From: Scardovia wiggsiae F0424
GTDB taxonomy: Bacteria; Actinomycetota; Actinomycetes; Actinomycetales; Bifidobacteriaceae
Assembly: GCF_000269605.1 (NCBI RefSeq)
Contig: NZ_AKCI01000001.1
Location: 682,001-746,000, forward strand
Length of the DNA stretch: 64,000 nucleotides
Direction of reading: 5' to 3'
Positions 53,567 through 63,238 of the stretch are shown here, in pieces. Below the pieces are notes generated by a model. It did not search any database and was not told the origin of the DNA. It saw only the letters and a program-made list of their open reading frames with translations. Each line of letters opens with the position of its first letter. Position 1 is the stretch's first letter. Both the position numbers and the translations under genes were made by a program.

Positions 53567-55048
53567 TTATTTGTCTTCGCTGAGCAGCTGCTCACGCAGT
53601 GCAGCAAGCTGGTCATCAGCAGCAAGCGTCCCTTCGGACTCATCTGCGGAAGAATATGTGGTGGCTTCTTCCTGCCCCTTAGGCTCAGGTTCTGCCTGCC
53701 CGTCTTCAGCTGCAGATGCGGCTGCCGTTTCAAGTTCCCTGGCGGCGAAGACCTTATGCTCTTCCCACAGGTCATGGGCTGCAGCGTACTGGGACTCCCA
53801 TTCTTCACGCTGCTTCTCATACCCTTCGAGCCACTCATTAGTCTCAGGGTCGAAACCTTCAGGATACTTGTAGTTGCCGTTTTCATCATACTCTGCCGGC
53901 ATGCCGTACAGCGCAGGATCGAAGTCCTCCGAAGCCGGATCAACAGAGTCGTTGGCCTGCTTGAGGGACAGGGAAATACGGCGGCGGTCAAGGTCAACAT
54001 CAATAACCTTGACGAACACGGTCTCACCCGGCTTAACAACAGTTTCCGGATTCTCAACATGGCGGTTGGCGAGTTCGGAAATATGGATAAGGCCTTCAAT
54101 ACCGTCATCCACGGAAACGAATACGCCGAACTGCACGATCTTGGTGATCTTGCCTTTAACGATCTGCCCGGGGACATGTGTACGGGCAAAATGCTGCCAC
54201 GGATCTTCCTGGGTAGACTTCAGGGACAGTGAAATACGCTCACGGTCAAGATCCACATCAAGGACTTCAACCGTTACCTTATCGCCGACTTTAACAACTT
54301 CAGACGGATGGTCGATATGCTTCCATGACAGTTCAGAAACATGGATGAGGCCATCTACACCGCCAAGGTCAACGAATGCGCCGAAGTTGACAAGGGAGCT
54401 GATAGTCCCCTCACGGACCTGCCCCTTCTTAAGCTGCGACAGGAATGTCTCACGCACTTCAGACTGGGTCTCTTCAAGATACTCACGGCGGGACAGGACG
54501 ACATTATTGCGGTTCTTGTCAAGCTCAAGTATTTTAGCCTGGATCTTCTGCCCGATATAAGGCGCCAGGTCACGTACACGGCGCATCTCAACGAGGGATG
54601 CGGGAAGGAAGCCGCGAAGGCCAATATCAACGATGAGGCCACCCTTAACAGCTTCAATAACGGTACCTTCAACAACACCGTCAGCTTCCTTGATTTTCTC
54701 TACATCGCCCCATGCACGCTCATACTGTGCACGCTTCTTGGAAAGGATAAGGCGTCCGTCCTTATCTTCCTTGGTAACGACCAGGGCTTCGATAGTATCG
54801 CCGACTTCGACAACGTCTTCAGGGGCGATATCTTTTTTGATGGAGAGTTCTTTTGAAGGGATAACACCTTCAGTCTTGTAGCCGATATCAAGGAGGACTT
54901 CGTCGTGATCAATCTTTACAACGGTCCCCTCAACGAGATCACCATCATCAAAGTTCTTGATAGTGGAATCGACTGCTTTGATGAAGTCGTCAACAGTACC
55001 AATATCATTAATCGCTACCTGTTCGACTTCTGTTTTATTATCTGTCAT
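53567..55048 (-). CDS. rpsA: 30S ribosomal protein S1
   Basis: Binds mRNA on the small subunit and helps initiation. The 493-residue protein has four S1 motifs, starting at about residues 36 (GDLVEGTVVKIDHDEVLLDI), 121 (GVVEGTVIEAVKGGLIVDIG), 209 (GQVREGTISSLVNFGAFVDL) and 294 (GQIVKGKITKIVQFGVFVSV). An acidic, Ala/Glu-rich C-terminal tail follows. Four domains are usual for actinobacteria. folD lies 234 bases upstream on the same strand, with the rpsA promoter presumably between them. Confidence 0.97.
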   Translation of the reverse strand: MTDNKTEVEQVAINDIGTVDDFIKAVDSTIKNFDDGDLVEGTVVKIDHDEVLLDIGYKTEGVIPSKELSIKKDIAPEDVVEVGDTIEALVVTKEDKDGRLILSKKRAQYERAWGDVEKIKEADGVVEGTVIEAVKGGLIVDIGLRGFLPASLVEMRRVRDLAPYIGQKIQAKILELDKNRNNVVLSRREYLEETQSEVRETFLSQLKKGQVREGTISSLVNFGAFVDLGGVDGLIHVSELSWKHIDHPSEVVKVGDKVTVEVLDVDLDRERISLSLKSTQEDPWQHFARTHVPGQIVKGKITKIVQFGVFVSVDDGIEGLIHISELANRHVENPETVVKPGETVFVKVIDVDLDRRRISLSLKQANDSVDPASEDFDPALYGMPAEYDENGNYKYPEGFDPETNEWLEGYEKQREEWESQYAAAHDLWEEHKVFAARELETAAASAAEDGQAEPEPKGQEEATTYSSADESEGTLAADDQLAALREQLLSEDK

Positions 55049-55282
55049 TGAATAAATTTCTTGTAGTCAGTGGATAAAATCGATATTCGGTTATGCCATG
55101 GGAAGCATCGGGAAAGGCATCCGCCTGCATAAAGCCGGCTGCGCTGTCTGCAAAACCTTCCATGACTGCATGCATACACTTATACACACGCCAGAGAGCA
55201 ATACTACAGGAAGCTCTGGTCATTCACCGGTTCATGGATACCTTCTGCCGCCCTGGCGCAGCCAGTGACAGCCAGAGTAGAA

Positions 55283-56167
55283 TCAGGCTTCCTGCATAAT
55301 ACGTTCAGCCATGTCAACAACATTGCTCAGCAGCATAGCCCGCGTCATGGGGCCTACTCCCCCGGGATTAGGGGTATAAGCGCTGGATATCGGGTAGCAT
55401 TCAGGGTCGATATCCCCCTGGATACGCCATTTGCCGGCAGCCTCATCCCACACACGCGATACGCCGACATCTATAAGGACCGCACCAGGTTTGACCATCT
55501 GCGGTTTGACGAAATGGGCCTGTCCTGTAGCGGAAATAATGATATCCGCCTGGCGCAGCTTCGCCCCGATCCCCTCCGTCATGGAATGGCATAGCTGCAC
55601 AGTAGCATCCACACCCCGCGTGGTCAGCAGCATCCCCATAGTACGGCCGATTGTGATCCCCCGTCCAAGGACGCAGACATCCTTGCCGCGCACATCAATA
55701 TGGTACGTGTCCAGCAGCTCCAGGATGCCCCGGGGAGTGCACGGCATCGGTATATCTCTGATGCCGTTCGTATGGAGCACGAGCCGTCCAAGGTTGTAAG
55801 GGTGCATGCCGTCAGCATCCTTAAGAGGATCAACATGCTCAATAACAGTATCTGCATCCATTGAATCAGGCAGGGGAAGCTGCACTATGAAACCCGTACA
55901 GCTGCTGCTGGCGTTCAAACGGCTGATTGCGTCGATCACTTCGCCGGGCGATGCCGTTTCCGGCAGATCGATACGCAGGGATTCTATCCCGATCTCTGTG
56001 CAGTCACGATGCTTGCCTGCAACATACTTTATCGACCCCGGATCCTCCCCCACGAGGAGCGTCCCCAGGCCGGGGGTATACCCTCTGTCTTTCAAAGCCT
56101 GCACACGGGCTGACAGCTTGTCTTTGATCCGGGCGGCAGCAGCTTTCCCATCGAGTACTAGAGGCAT
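55283..56167 (-). CDS. folD: Methylenetetrahydrofolate dehydrogenase / methenyltetrahydrofolate cyclohydrolase
   Basis: Bifunctional enzyme interconverting 5,10-methylene- and 10-formyl-tetrahydrofolate. The 294-residue protein has PGLGTLLVGEDPGSIKYVAG with the Tyr-xxx-Lys catalytic pair (YVAGK), the GFIVQLPLPDSMDAD motif, the cofactor loop VLGRGITIGRTMGMLL and the end signature TPNPGGVGPMTRAML. It is divergent from the metal transporter operon. Confidence 0.95.
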   Translation of the reverse strand: MPLVLDGKAAAARIKDKLSARVQALKDRGYTPGLGTLLVGEDPGSIKYVAGKHRDCTEIGIESLRIDLPETASPGEVIDAISRLNASSSCTGFIVQLPLPDSMDADTVIEHVDPLKDADGMHPYNLGRLVLHTNGIRDIPMPCTPRGILELLDTYHIDVRGKDVCVLGRGITIGRTMGMLLTTRGVDATVQLCHSMTEGIGAKLRQADIIISATGQAHFVKPQMVKPGAVLIDVGVSRVWDEAAGKWRIQGDIDPECYPISSAYTPNPGGVGPMTRAMLLSNVVDMAERIMQEA

Positions 56168-56301
56168 GTCATATCCTTTTGTTTCCCATTTCCTAAACTC
56201 TACTTAGACAGCATAGCCTACTTTGCGGAACACCCGCTGCTGCGTCGTTTATCGTTACTGTACGCGACAATAGGGTAAAGTAGTAACCGGAAATCAGGCA
56301 G

Positions 56302-56323
56302 TATAATATAAGAACAGTATACT
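56302..56323 (+). promoter_or_regulatory. Candidate -10 and small palindrome before the metal ABC operon
   Basis: A consensus TATAAT at 56302-56307 is followed by the 8-base palindrome AGTATACT at 56316-56323. No convincing -35 is seen. A metal-responsive repressor could bind here, but the palindrome is too short to name it. Confidence 0.3.
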
Positions 56324-56351
56324 CATACTAAATATAAATGTGAGGCTAAGC

Positions 56352-57362
56352 ATGGTACGCAGAGAAGCACAGTCGTCGGCAGGGATAGTATCAGCCCTGA
56401 AGTATATTATCGCCCTGTTCACTATGGCGTCACTACTGATGTCAGGCGCCTGCGGGGCATCGGGAAACAAAGGCCCGCTGCCGTCCGCTTCGAAAACATC
56501 AGGCACAGCAGCACTCAAAAAAGGCCCTATCCGCGTTGTTGCGTCAGTCAACCAGTGGGGCCTGCTGGCACAACAGCTTGGAGGGACACAGGTGCAGGTG
56601 ACCTCTATCCTGAGGAATACTAATGTCGATGCCCACGACTTTTCCCCAACGAGCTCGGACATTTCAACGGTCACTAATGCGCAGATACTAGTAGTCAACG
56701 GTGCCGGATACGATTCCTGGGCTACGAAACCGTCAACCAAAGCCCTGTCAACAGTCAACGCTGCTTCTACTATCGGAGCTGAAGCCGGGGACAACCCGCA
56801 CCTGTGGTTTTCCTCCGATGTCCGCGCAAAAGTGGCGCAGTCGATAAGGGATGCTTATATTTCTGCCCTCCCCTCGCAGAAGGATTATTTCACGAAGCTA
56901 TACGACCAGTGGAAAACCAAAGAAGAGTCCCTGAAAAAAGTGATTGCCCGGTTCGCAAAAAAGTACAGCGGCAAACCTTATGCTGCCACCGAATCTGTGG
57001 CATATTACCTTATGGCAGACCTTGGCCTCAAAGATGCGACGCCTAAAGGGTATTCCACAGCTATGCAGAACGAAAGCGAACCGTCTGCGGCTGACCTGCA
57101 GTCGTTCCAGACCCTTATTGAACAGCATCGGGTAAGGCTTGTTATAAGCAATCCTCAGGAGGGGTCCGATGCCGTCAATATGGTCCTGGGGACGGCAGGG
57201 CGTGCTGATGTACCTGTTGTTGAAGTCACGGAACAGGTCCCCGATAAATATAAGACCCTTGATGAATGGATCACGGCTTTGACCGGCGATTTTACGAAAG
57301 CAATGGAGAGCTCCAAAAATAATGAAGTGCCGGATACAGCCGCTTCCGGGAATAATGCATGA
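56352..57362 (+). CDS. Metal (Zn/Mn) ABC transporter substrate-binding protein
   Basis: Captures a divalent metal outside the cell (cluster A-I solute-binding protein). The 336-residue protein has a signal segment around IIALFTMASLLMSGACGAS with a plausible, imperfect lipobox ending at Cys. Metal ligands appear as His in NVDAHDFSPT, His in DNPHLWFSSD and Glu in ATESVAYYLM. A His-rich loop is absent. Two His plus Glu fits the Mn-type ligand set, but zinc cannot be excluded. ATG at 56352 has GAGG six bases before it; a GTG at 56340 is possible. First gene of a three-gene operon. Confidence 0.88.
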   Translation: MVRREAQSSAGIVSALKYIIALFTMASLLMSGACGASGNKGPLPSASKTSGTAALKKGPIRVVASVNQWGLLAQQLGGTQVQVTSILRNTNVDAHDFSPTSSDISTVTNAQILVVNGAGYDSWATKPSTKALSTVNAASTIGAEAGDNPHLWFSSDVRAKVAQSIRDAYISALPSQKDYFTKLYDQWKTKEESLKKVIARFAKKYSGKPYAATESVAYYLMADLGLKDATPKGYSTAMQNESEPSAADLQSFQTLIEQHRVRLVISNPQEGSDAVNMVLGTAGRADVPVVEVTEQVPDKYKTLDEWITALTGDFTKAMESSKNNEVPDTAASGNNA

Positions 57363-57434
57363 TCCGCAGCGCAGTTTCCAAAAACCCGGGAACTGTCAGG
57401 AAACCAGATCAGGACTATCAGGATTAGAGGCCTT

Positions 57435-58364
57435 ATGCCAGTAACAGAACATCCGCCCATGACGCCTGCCGCATCCCCGGCGCCGGAAGACTGCATTATC
57501 TTCCAAGATGCGGGGATAGTACGCGGGAAAAAACTCATCTGGTCCCAGGGCAGTTTCTCCATACCGCGCGGTTCCGTGACCGCTATCGTCGGAACAAACG
57601 GCACCGGGAAAACCACTATGATCTCTGTGGAACTGGGGCTGCTCCCCCTGACCCGAGGATCGGTAAAAGTACTGGGGCTGCCTGCCGGAGCTGCTAACAG
57701 GTATATCGGATATGTCCCGCAGAATTATGATTCTGCAGGCGATATGAATATCACTGTCCGTGATTCCGTGCTGCTGGGGCTCACGGGAACAGTCTTTGGA
57801 TGGCACCGTACCACAAAAGCTGAGAAGGACAAAGCATTTGAGGCAATTGATTATGTAGGGCTCAGCACTTATACAGGCCAGCGCCTTTCACAGCTGTCCG
57901 GTGGGCAGCGCCAGCGCGTCGCCATAGCACAGGCGCTTGTAGGCGATCCGCAGCTGCTTCTGCTGGATGAGCCTCTTGCAAACCTTGATATCTCAAGCCA
58001 AAGTTCCCTGATAGAATTGCTGGCGAAGCTTAACCGGGAACAGCATATTACCATCCAGGTAGTATCCCATGATCTTAATATGCTGCTGCCTATCCTTACA
58101 GGGGCGGTCTATCTGCTTGACGGGCATCCCCATTATTCCCCTCTTGACGGGATACTGAACTCCGATCTGCTTACACACCTTTACGGCACTAAAGTGGAAG
58201 TTATCGCAACACCGCAGGGCGATATGTTCGTTACCCACAACAGTTCCCTTGAACCGCCCAGCCGTACCCGCCATGACCTGCATACCAGCAGTGATGCCGC
58301 CCGCTTCCATACCGGGAAGCCGTGCAGCGTCGAAAAGACTGAAAAGGATGGGACGCATGACTGA
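57435..58364 (+). CDS. Metal ABC transporter ATP-binding protein
   Basis: Energises metal uptake. The 309-residue protein has Walker A VGTNGTGKTTM, a Q-loop VPQNYDSAGD, signature LSGGQRQRVAIAQAL, Walker B LLLLDEPLANLD and the switch His in VVSHDLNMLL. The 40-residue C-terminal tail is extra and low in complexity. Its last eight bases overlap the permease start, so the two are translationally coupled. Confidence 0.93.
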   Translation: MPVTEHPPMTPAASPAPEDCIIFQDAGIVRGKKLIWSQGSFSIPRGSVTAIVGTNGTGKTTMISVELGLLPLTRGSVKVLGLPAGAANRYIGYVPQNYDSAGDMNITVRDSVLLGLTGTVFGWHRTTKAEKDKAFEAIDYVGLSTYTGQRLSQLSGGQRQRVAIAQALVGDPQLLLLDEPLANLDISSQSSLIELLAKLNREQHITIQVVSHDLNMLLPILTGAVYLLDGHPHYSPLDGILNSDLLTHLYGTKVEVIATPQGDMFVTHNSSLEPPSRTRHDLHTSSDAARFHTGKPCSVEKTEKDGTHD

Positions 58365-59199
58365 TACCATACTTTCCGCATATGCCGCAAACTGGATAGA
58401 GACCCTGCAGTCCCCGATGATGGTGAATGCCTTCCTGGCTGGTATCCTTATTGCACTGGCATCAGGGGCTATGGGGTATTTCACCATTTCCCGCCAGTCC
58501 ACTTTTGCCGCCCATGCTCTGGCACATATCGGACTGCCCGGTGCAACCCTGGCAGCACTGATAGGCTGGCCTGTCCCCCTGGGGATGGGGCTTTTTGCAG
58601 TTGGCGGCGGGCTTGCTATCGGGTCACTGGGCAAAAAAGCAAACCAGAGGGAAATAGCTACAGGGACTGTACTGGCTTTTGCCACCGGGCTCGGACTGTT
58701 TTTCACACATTACTCGTCCAAGGCAACACAGCAGATGCAGAGCATACTGTTCGGATCTATCCTGACCATTACAAGCAGCGAACTCGTTGGGTTTGCACTG
58801 TTCGATGCGGTGCTCCTTATTGTTGTCAGCATCATATTCAGGCCTCTGCTGTTCAGTTCCGTTGACGAGCAGGTCGCACGGGCTAAAGGGGTCCCTATCG
58901 CCTTCCTAAATATAGTATTCATGGCCCTTATGGCGGGAGTCATCACAGTTGCCGTACCCGCAGTAGGCACGCTTCTGGTATTTGCCCTTGTTATTACTCC
59001 GGCAGCAGCAGCCAGCATACTGACAAAATCCGCTTTTAAGGCTATCGCTGCTGCCACCTTTATCTGCCTTGCCTGCATATGGCTGGGGCTGCTGGTATCG
59101 ACGATTCTTGATACCCCGCCAAGCTTCATCATCGTAACGTTTAGCACACTCACCTGGCTGACAGCACAGGCTGTAGCAGGGATACGGTCAGACAGCTGA
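58357..59199 (+). CDS. Metal ABC transporter permease (ABC-3 family)
   Basis: The 280-residue protein has seven or eight membrane segments. It includes SRQSTFAAHALAHIGLPGAT (the cytoplasmic coupling loop of the ABC-3 family) and VAVPAVGTLLVFALVITPAA. The ATG at 58357 overlaps the end of the ATPase gene and has AAGGATGGGA upstream; the frame is open further left but inside the ATPase gene. It completes the operon of binding protein, ATPase and permease. Confidence 0.92.
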   Translation: MTDTILSAYAANWIETLQSPMMVNAFLAGILIALASGAMGYFTISRQSTFAAHALAHIGLPGATLAALIGWPVPLGMGLFAVGGGLAIGSLGKKANQREIATGTVLAFATGLGLFFTHYSSKATQQMQSILFGSILTITSSELVGFALFDAVLLIVVSIIFRPLLFSSVDEQVARAKGVPIAFLNIVFMALMAGVITVAVPAVGTLLVFALVITPAAAASILTKSAFKAIAAATFICLACIWLGLLVSTILDTPPSFIIVTFSTLTWLTAQAVAGIRSDS

Positions 59200-59217
59200 A
59201 CAGAAAGTCAGGGAATA

Positions 59218-59934
59218 TCAGATTTCAGGCAGGGAGCCGTTGCTGCTGTTAGGGCTGCTATCCGTATCGCTGCTGCTGTCTTCCCCACTCTTCTTAGTTT
59301 CAGCAGCAGCCTCACGCGCAGCCCTTGCAGCCTGTTTCGCAGCAATTTTTGCAGCGCGCTCCTCTTCTTCCAGCCTGTACAAAGTCTGGAATGCCGGCTC
59401 TTCAGGGGCTTCAGCATGATGCTTTTCATCCCCCGGTTCCGGATCCTGGTATCCTAAATTGACGTCCAGCAGACGCTGGGCTTCACTATCATCTATACCT
59501 TCGCTGAGAGCAATTTCAGAGGTCAGGACCCCTCTGGCCCGTGCAAGCATCCGTTTTTCGCCTGCAGACAATCCGTGGTCTTCATCGTCGCGCTGGGAAA
59601 GGTCCCTTACTACCTCAGCAATTTTATTGACGTCGCCTGTTGCAATTTTTTCAACATTAAGCTTATACCGGCGCGACCAGTTTGTTTTTTCTTCGACCAC
59701 CGGGGTACGGAGTATCTCAAAGACCCGGGCTACTGCAACGCCGTTGACGACTTCCCGGACACCGACTTTTTCTACAGCATCGGCGGGGACACTGATCTCC
59801 AGTCCGTCCGATGAGAGTACGGCTAGACGGAGGTACTGGCGCGTGACCCCGCGAAGCGTGCGCTCCGTGATCCCTTCGATCCGCGCCGCCCCATGACGGG
59901 GGTAAACAACCGTATCGCCAATTTTATACTCCAT
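59218..59934 (-). CDS. carD: CarD-family transcriptional regulator
   Basis: Binds RNA polymerase beta and stabilises open complexes at rRNA and other promoters. The 238-residue protein has the N-terminal RNA-polymerase interaction domain (MEYKIGDTVVYPRHGAARIE, then RQYLRLAVLSSDGLEISVP) and the helical DNA-binding domain (TNWSRRYKLNVEKIATGD, AGEKRMLARARGVLTSEIAL). The C-terminal 70 residues are Ala/Glu/Ser-rich. ATG at 59934 with GAGAGG eight bases upstream. It is convergent with the metal operon and divergent from glgB. Confidence 0.94.
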   Translation of the reverse strand: MEYKIGDTVVYPRHGAARIEGITERTLRGVTRQYLRLAVLSSDGLEISVPADAVEKVGVREVVNGVAVARVFEILRTPVVEEKTNWSRRYKLNVEKIATGDVNKIAEVVRDLSQRDDEDHGLSAGEKRMLARARGVLTSEIALSEGIDDSEAQRLLDVNLGYQDPEPGDEKHHAEAPEEPAFQTLYRLEEEERAAKIAAKQAARAAREAAAETKKSGEDSSSDTDSSPNSSNGSLPEI

Positions 59935-60136
59935 CAAAAATGCCTCTCACGATAAAAGTCAACTGACTTATTATGCTCCCAGGCATGGACGTGCGGAAGC
60001 GCTGCAAAACAGGGGAAACAGAGCTATCTTCCTGCATCGGGGACCCTATAGAAACACACGGGTAGCCGTTTTCATAAATATCGCTTAGAATTGTAGGTAC
60101 CTCATATCATTATGAAACTTAAGGTTAGGAGCAAAG

Positions 60137-62383
60137 ATGCCAGTACCTGTACCGCACACAGTGCTAGATGAAGTCAGCAATGGTGTTTATTACGACCCGC
60201 ACGAAGTCCTGGGAGCCCATCTGGATAATGCCGGTATGGGGCCAGACAGTCCGGCAAGGGGTACTAGGCCCTCAGCGACTGTACGGGTACTCCGCCCGCT
60301 CGCCAAAACAGTAGAGATACTCACTCAGGACGGCACATATAAAGCCGAGCATGAATGGAACGGCATATTCACTGCTGAAATACCCGCTGTAAAAGACGGG
60401 GAGCGGTGGACAGTCCCGGATTACCGGATCCATACTGTTTATGATCATGGGGAAGATAACATCCAGGATGACCCTTACCGGTATCTGCCTACAGTGGGGG
60501 AACTGGATACCTACCTTATTAACGAAGGCCGGCATGAGCGCTTGTGGGACGTGCTTGGCGCCCATGTACGGACGTATCTTGACCCCATGGGCGAGCCCGA
60601 CGGCTCATCAGACGGTTCCGTGACGGGGACATCTTTCGCAGTCTGGGCTCCTAATGCGCGGACTGTGCGCGTTGTCGGGGATTTCAACGGATGGGGGGGC
60701 CGCCAGCATGCCATGCGCGAACTCGGGTCCAGCGGCGTATGGGAACTGTTCATCCCCGGGGTCAAAGCAGGGGAACGATATAAATACGAAATACTGAATG
60801 CCAATAATGAGTGGAAGCAGAAAGCTGACCCTATGGAGCGCTTCCACCAGGTGCCTCCGGAAACAGCTTCCATTGTTGTTGATTCCCGTTATGAGTGGAA
60901 CGATGAAAACTGGATGCGGGAGCGCGCCGCGAAGAACCCGCATCTGGGCCCCGTAAGCATTTATGAAGTGCATGCCGGCAGCTGGAAGAAAGGCGAAGGT
61001 TACCGTGAGCTTGCTGATGACCTGGTAGGCTACGTCAAAGATATGGGATTCACCCATGTAGAGTTTATGCCGCTGGCAGAGCACCCCTTTGAAGGTTCAT
61101 GGGGGTATCAGGTCACCGGGTACTATGCCCCGGATTCCCGGCATGGAAGCCCGGATGACCTTAAATACCTTATTGACCGCTTCCATCAGGAGGGTATTGG
61201 CGTCATTATGGATTGGGTACCCGCCCACTTCCCCAAGGATGATTTCGCGCTGGGACGTTTCGACGGCACACCGCTGTATGAAGACCCCGATCCGCTTCGC
61301 GGCGAACATCCCGACTGGGGAACGTACATATTCAACTTTGGGCGCAACGAAGTGCGCAATTTCCTTGTAGCCAATGCATGCTACTGGATAAATGAATTCC
61401 ACGTAGACGGGCTGCGGGTCGACGCCGTGTCCTCCATGCTCTATCTGGACTACAGCCGTGAGGGAGGGCAATGGCGCCCCAATAAGTATGGCGGCAATGA
61501 AAACCTGGAAGCTATCGATTTCCTCAAAGAGGCTACAGCTACAGCCTACCGCAACGGCCCCGGCATTATGATGATCGCTGAGGAATCCACAGCATGGCAG
61601 GGGGTCACTGCCCCCACAAGCAGCGGCGGGCTGGGCTTCGGCCTTAAGTGGAATATGGGATGGATGCATGACACGCTCGATTATCTCAGCCACCATCCGC
61701 TTGACCGCAAATGGCATCACAGCGAGATCACTTTCTCCATGGTGTATGCCTATTCCGAGCATTATATCCTCCCGATCTCACATGATGAAGTCGTCCATGG
61801 GAAGGGGTCGCTTATAGGGCGTATGCCCGGTGATGACTGGCAGCGGTTTGCAGGCGTACGCGCCATTTTTGCATACCAGTGGACGCATCCCGGCAAGAAC
61901 CTGACTTTCATGGGCAACGAGCTGGCACAGTTCGGCGAGTGGAATGAAAACTGGAGTATTGACTGGGACAGCCTGAACTGGGAAGACCATCGCGGGATCC
62001 AGAGGCTTGTGCGTGACCTTAACAGGCTGTATAAAGATAACCGCGAACTGTGGGAGCTGGATTTTGAACAGCAGGGGTTCCAGTGGCTGACCAGTGACGA
62101 CGGCGACCACAATACCCTCAGCTATATGCGCCTGGATAAGGACGGGAACCCTCTTGTTGTCGTTGTCAATTTCTCAGGCACAGCATGGGACAACTATCAG
62201 GTGCCCCTGCCGAGCGGCGGGAAGTGGGCTGAGATACTCACCACAGACGACGCCAGATATGGGGGCTCGGATATCCATAATACGGATATCCATGCTGTTG
62301 AAGGAGAGTTCCATAGCCGCGGCTGGTCAGCCTATCTGACGGTCCCTGCTATGGGGGTGATTATCCTGAAACCTGAAAATTAA
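60137..62383 (+). CDS. glgB: 1,4-alpha-glucan branching enzyme
   Basis: Introduces alpha-1,6 branches in glycogen. The 748-residue protein has N-terminal CBM48 modules ([10 protein letters not shown], and [20 protein letters not shown]), the conserved IYEVHAGSW, and GH13 motifs [22 protein letters not shown] (nucleophile Asp), [10 protein letters not shown] (acid/base Glu) and [21 protein letters not shown] precedes the ATG. It works with the debranching enzyme glgX of this window. Confidence 0.96.
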   Translation: MPVPVPHTVLDEVSNGVYYDPHEVLGAHLDNAGMGPDSPARGTRPSATVRVLRPLAKTVEILTQDGTYKAEHEWNGIFTAEIPAVKDGERWTVPDYRIHTVYDHGEDNIQDDPYRYLPTVGELDTYLINEGRHERLWDVLGAHVRTYLDPMGEPDGSSDGSVTGTSFAVWAPNARTVRVVGDFNGWGGRQHAMRELGSSGVWELFIPGVKAGERYKYEILNANNEWKQKADPMERFHQVPPETASIVVDSRYEWNDENWMRERAAKNPHLGPVSIYEVHAGSWKKGEGYRELADDLVGYVKDMGFTHVEFMPLAEHPFEGSWGYQVTGYYAPDSRHGSPDDLKYLIDRFHQEGIGVIMDWVPAHFPKDDFALGRFDGTPLYEDPDPLRGEHPDWGTYIFNFGRNEVRNFLVANACYWINEFHVDGLRVDAVSSMLYLDYSREGGQWRPNKYGGNENLEAIDFLKEATATAYRNGPGIMMIAEESTAWQGVTAPTSSGGLGFGLKWNMGWMHDTLDYLSHHPLDRKWHHSEITFSMVYAYSEHYILPISHDEVVHGKGSLIGRMPGDDWQRFAGVRAIFAYQWTHPGKNLTFMGNELAQFGEWNENWSIDWDSLNWEDHRGIQRLVRDLNRLYKDNRELWELDFEQQGFQWLTSDDGDHNTLSYMRLDKDGNPLVVVVNFSGTAWDNYQVPLPSGGKWAEILTTDDARYGGSDIHNTDIHAVEGEFHSRGWSAYLTVPAMGVIILKPEN

Positions 62384-62401
62384 ACACTTTAAGGATATCT
62401 G

Positions 62402-62481
62402 ATAACGGCAATACTGTTATGCTGCAGCTGTAGGCCCGAATTGTGAAGGGCTGGCTGTAATATATACAGTATTGCCGTTAT
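62402..62481. repeat. 16-bp perfect inverted repeat between glgB and the response regulator gene
   Basis: ATAACGGCAATACTGT at 62402-62417 is the exact reverse complement of 62466-62481, with 48 bases between. The inner part can also fold weakly (AGGCCC with GGGCTG). The right arm ends 20 bases before the regulator's ATG. It could be the glgB terminator, a leader structure controlling translation, or two operator half-sites. Confidence 0.7.
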
Positions 62482-62501
62482 TCATAGGATCGAAAGTTAT
62501 T

Positions 62502-63236
62502 ATGATTAGCACTACAACTGATAAATCAAAACGCACCGGGCAGTACTCCATCCTCGTTGTTGAAGATGAGCCTACCCTCGCAACTGCTATCGGGCAGCGC
62601 CTGGCCTCTGAAGGATGGAATACCCGTATTGCCGGCGATGGCGCAACTGCCGTTGATCTGGCTGCTGCCTATAAGCCTGACCTCATTATTATGGATATCA
62701 TGCTTCCCGTTATGGACGGCCTCGAAGCTACCAAACGCATTACGACAACACGCCCTGTCCCCGTCCTTATGCTTACTGCACGTGATGATGAGACCGATAA
62801 AGTTATCGGCCTGGGCTCCGGCGCTGACGATTATATGACCAAACCCTTCTCCATGCGTGAACTCGTTGCACGGTGCAAGGCGCTGCTTCGCCGGGTAGAG
62901 CGTGCAAAAGTTATCGCCAAGAATTCAGAAAATGAAAAGGTCCTTGAATTCCCGGGCCTGGTAATTGACCCCGCGCAGAGGCTTGTCGTATTCCGCGGAG
63001 AACAGATCCACCTGACCCCTACAGAGTTCGACCTTCTGGCCACTTTGGGGCGTAAACCCAAGCAGGTGCTGACACGCGAAAAACTCCTTGAAGAAGTATG
63101 GGACTGGGTAGATGCATCCGGTACCCGTACGGTAGATTCCCACGTCAAGGCGCTCAGGCACAAGCTCGGCCCGGAAATGATCAGGACCGTCCACGGAGTT
63201 GGATATGCCTTTGAGCCTCCGCTGGATAACAACTGA
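62502..63236 (+). CDS. OmpR-family response regulator
   Basis: The 244-residue protein has a receiver domain (SILVVEDEPTLATAI, phospho-acceptor Asp65 in LIIMDIMLPVMDG, Thr in LMLTARDD, Lys in YMTKPF). A C-terminal winged-helix DNA-binding domain follows (LTPTEFDLLATLGRKPKQVL, RTVDSHVKALRHKLG, RTVHGVGYAFE). The ATG at 62502 follows the inverted repeat; AGGA lies about 12 bases upstream. The sensor kinase gene starts three bases after its stop. Confidence 0.93.
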   Translation: MISTTTDKSKRTGQYSILVVEDEPTLATAIGQRLASEGWNTRIAGDGATAVDLAAAYKPDLIIMDIMLPVMDGLEATKRITTTRPVPVLMLTARDDETDKVIGLGSGADDYMTKPFSMRELVARCKALLRRVERAKVIAKNSENEKVLEFPGLVIDPAQRLVVFRGEQIHLTPTEFDLLATLGRKPKQVLTREKLLEEVWDWVDASGTRTVDSHVKALRHKLGPEMIRTVHGVGYAFEPPLDNN

Positions 63237-63238
63237 AA

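Noticed and set aside
57590-57625. Altered Walker A (GTNGTGKTT) in the metal transporter ATPase
   Set aside because: It still fits GxxxxGK[ST], so it is a normal P-loop.
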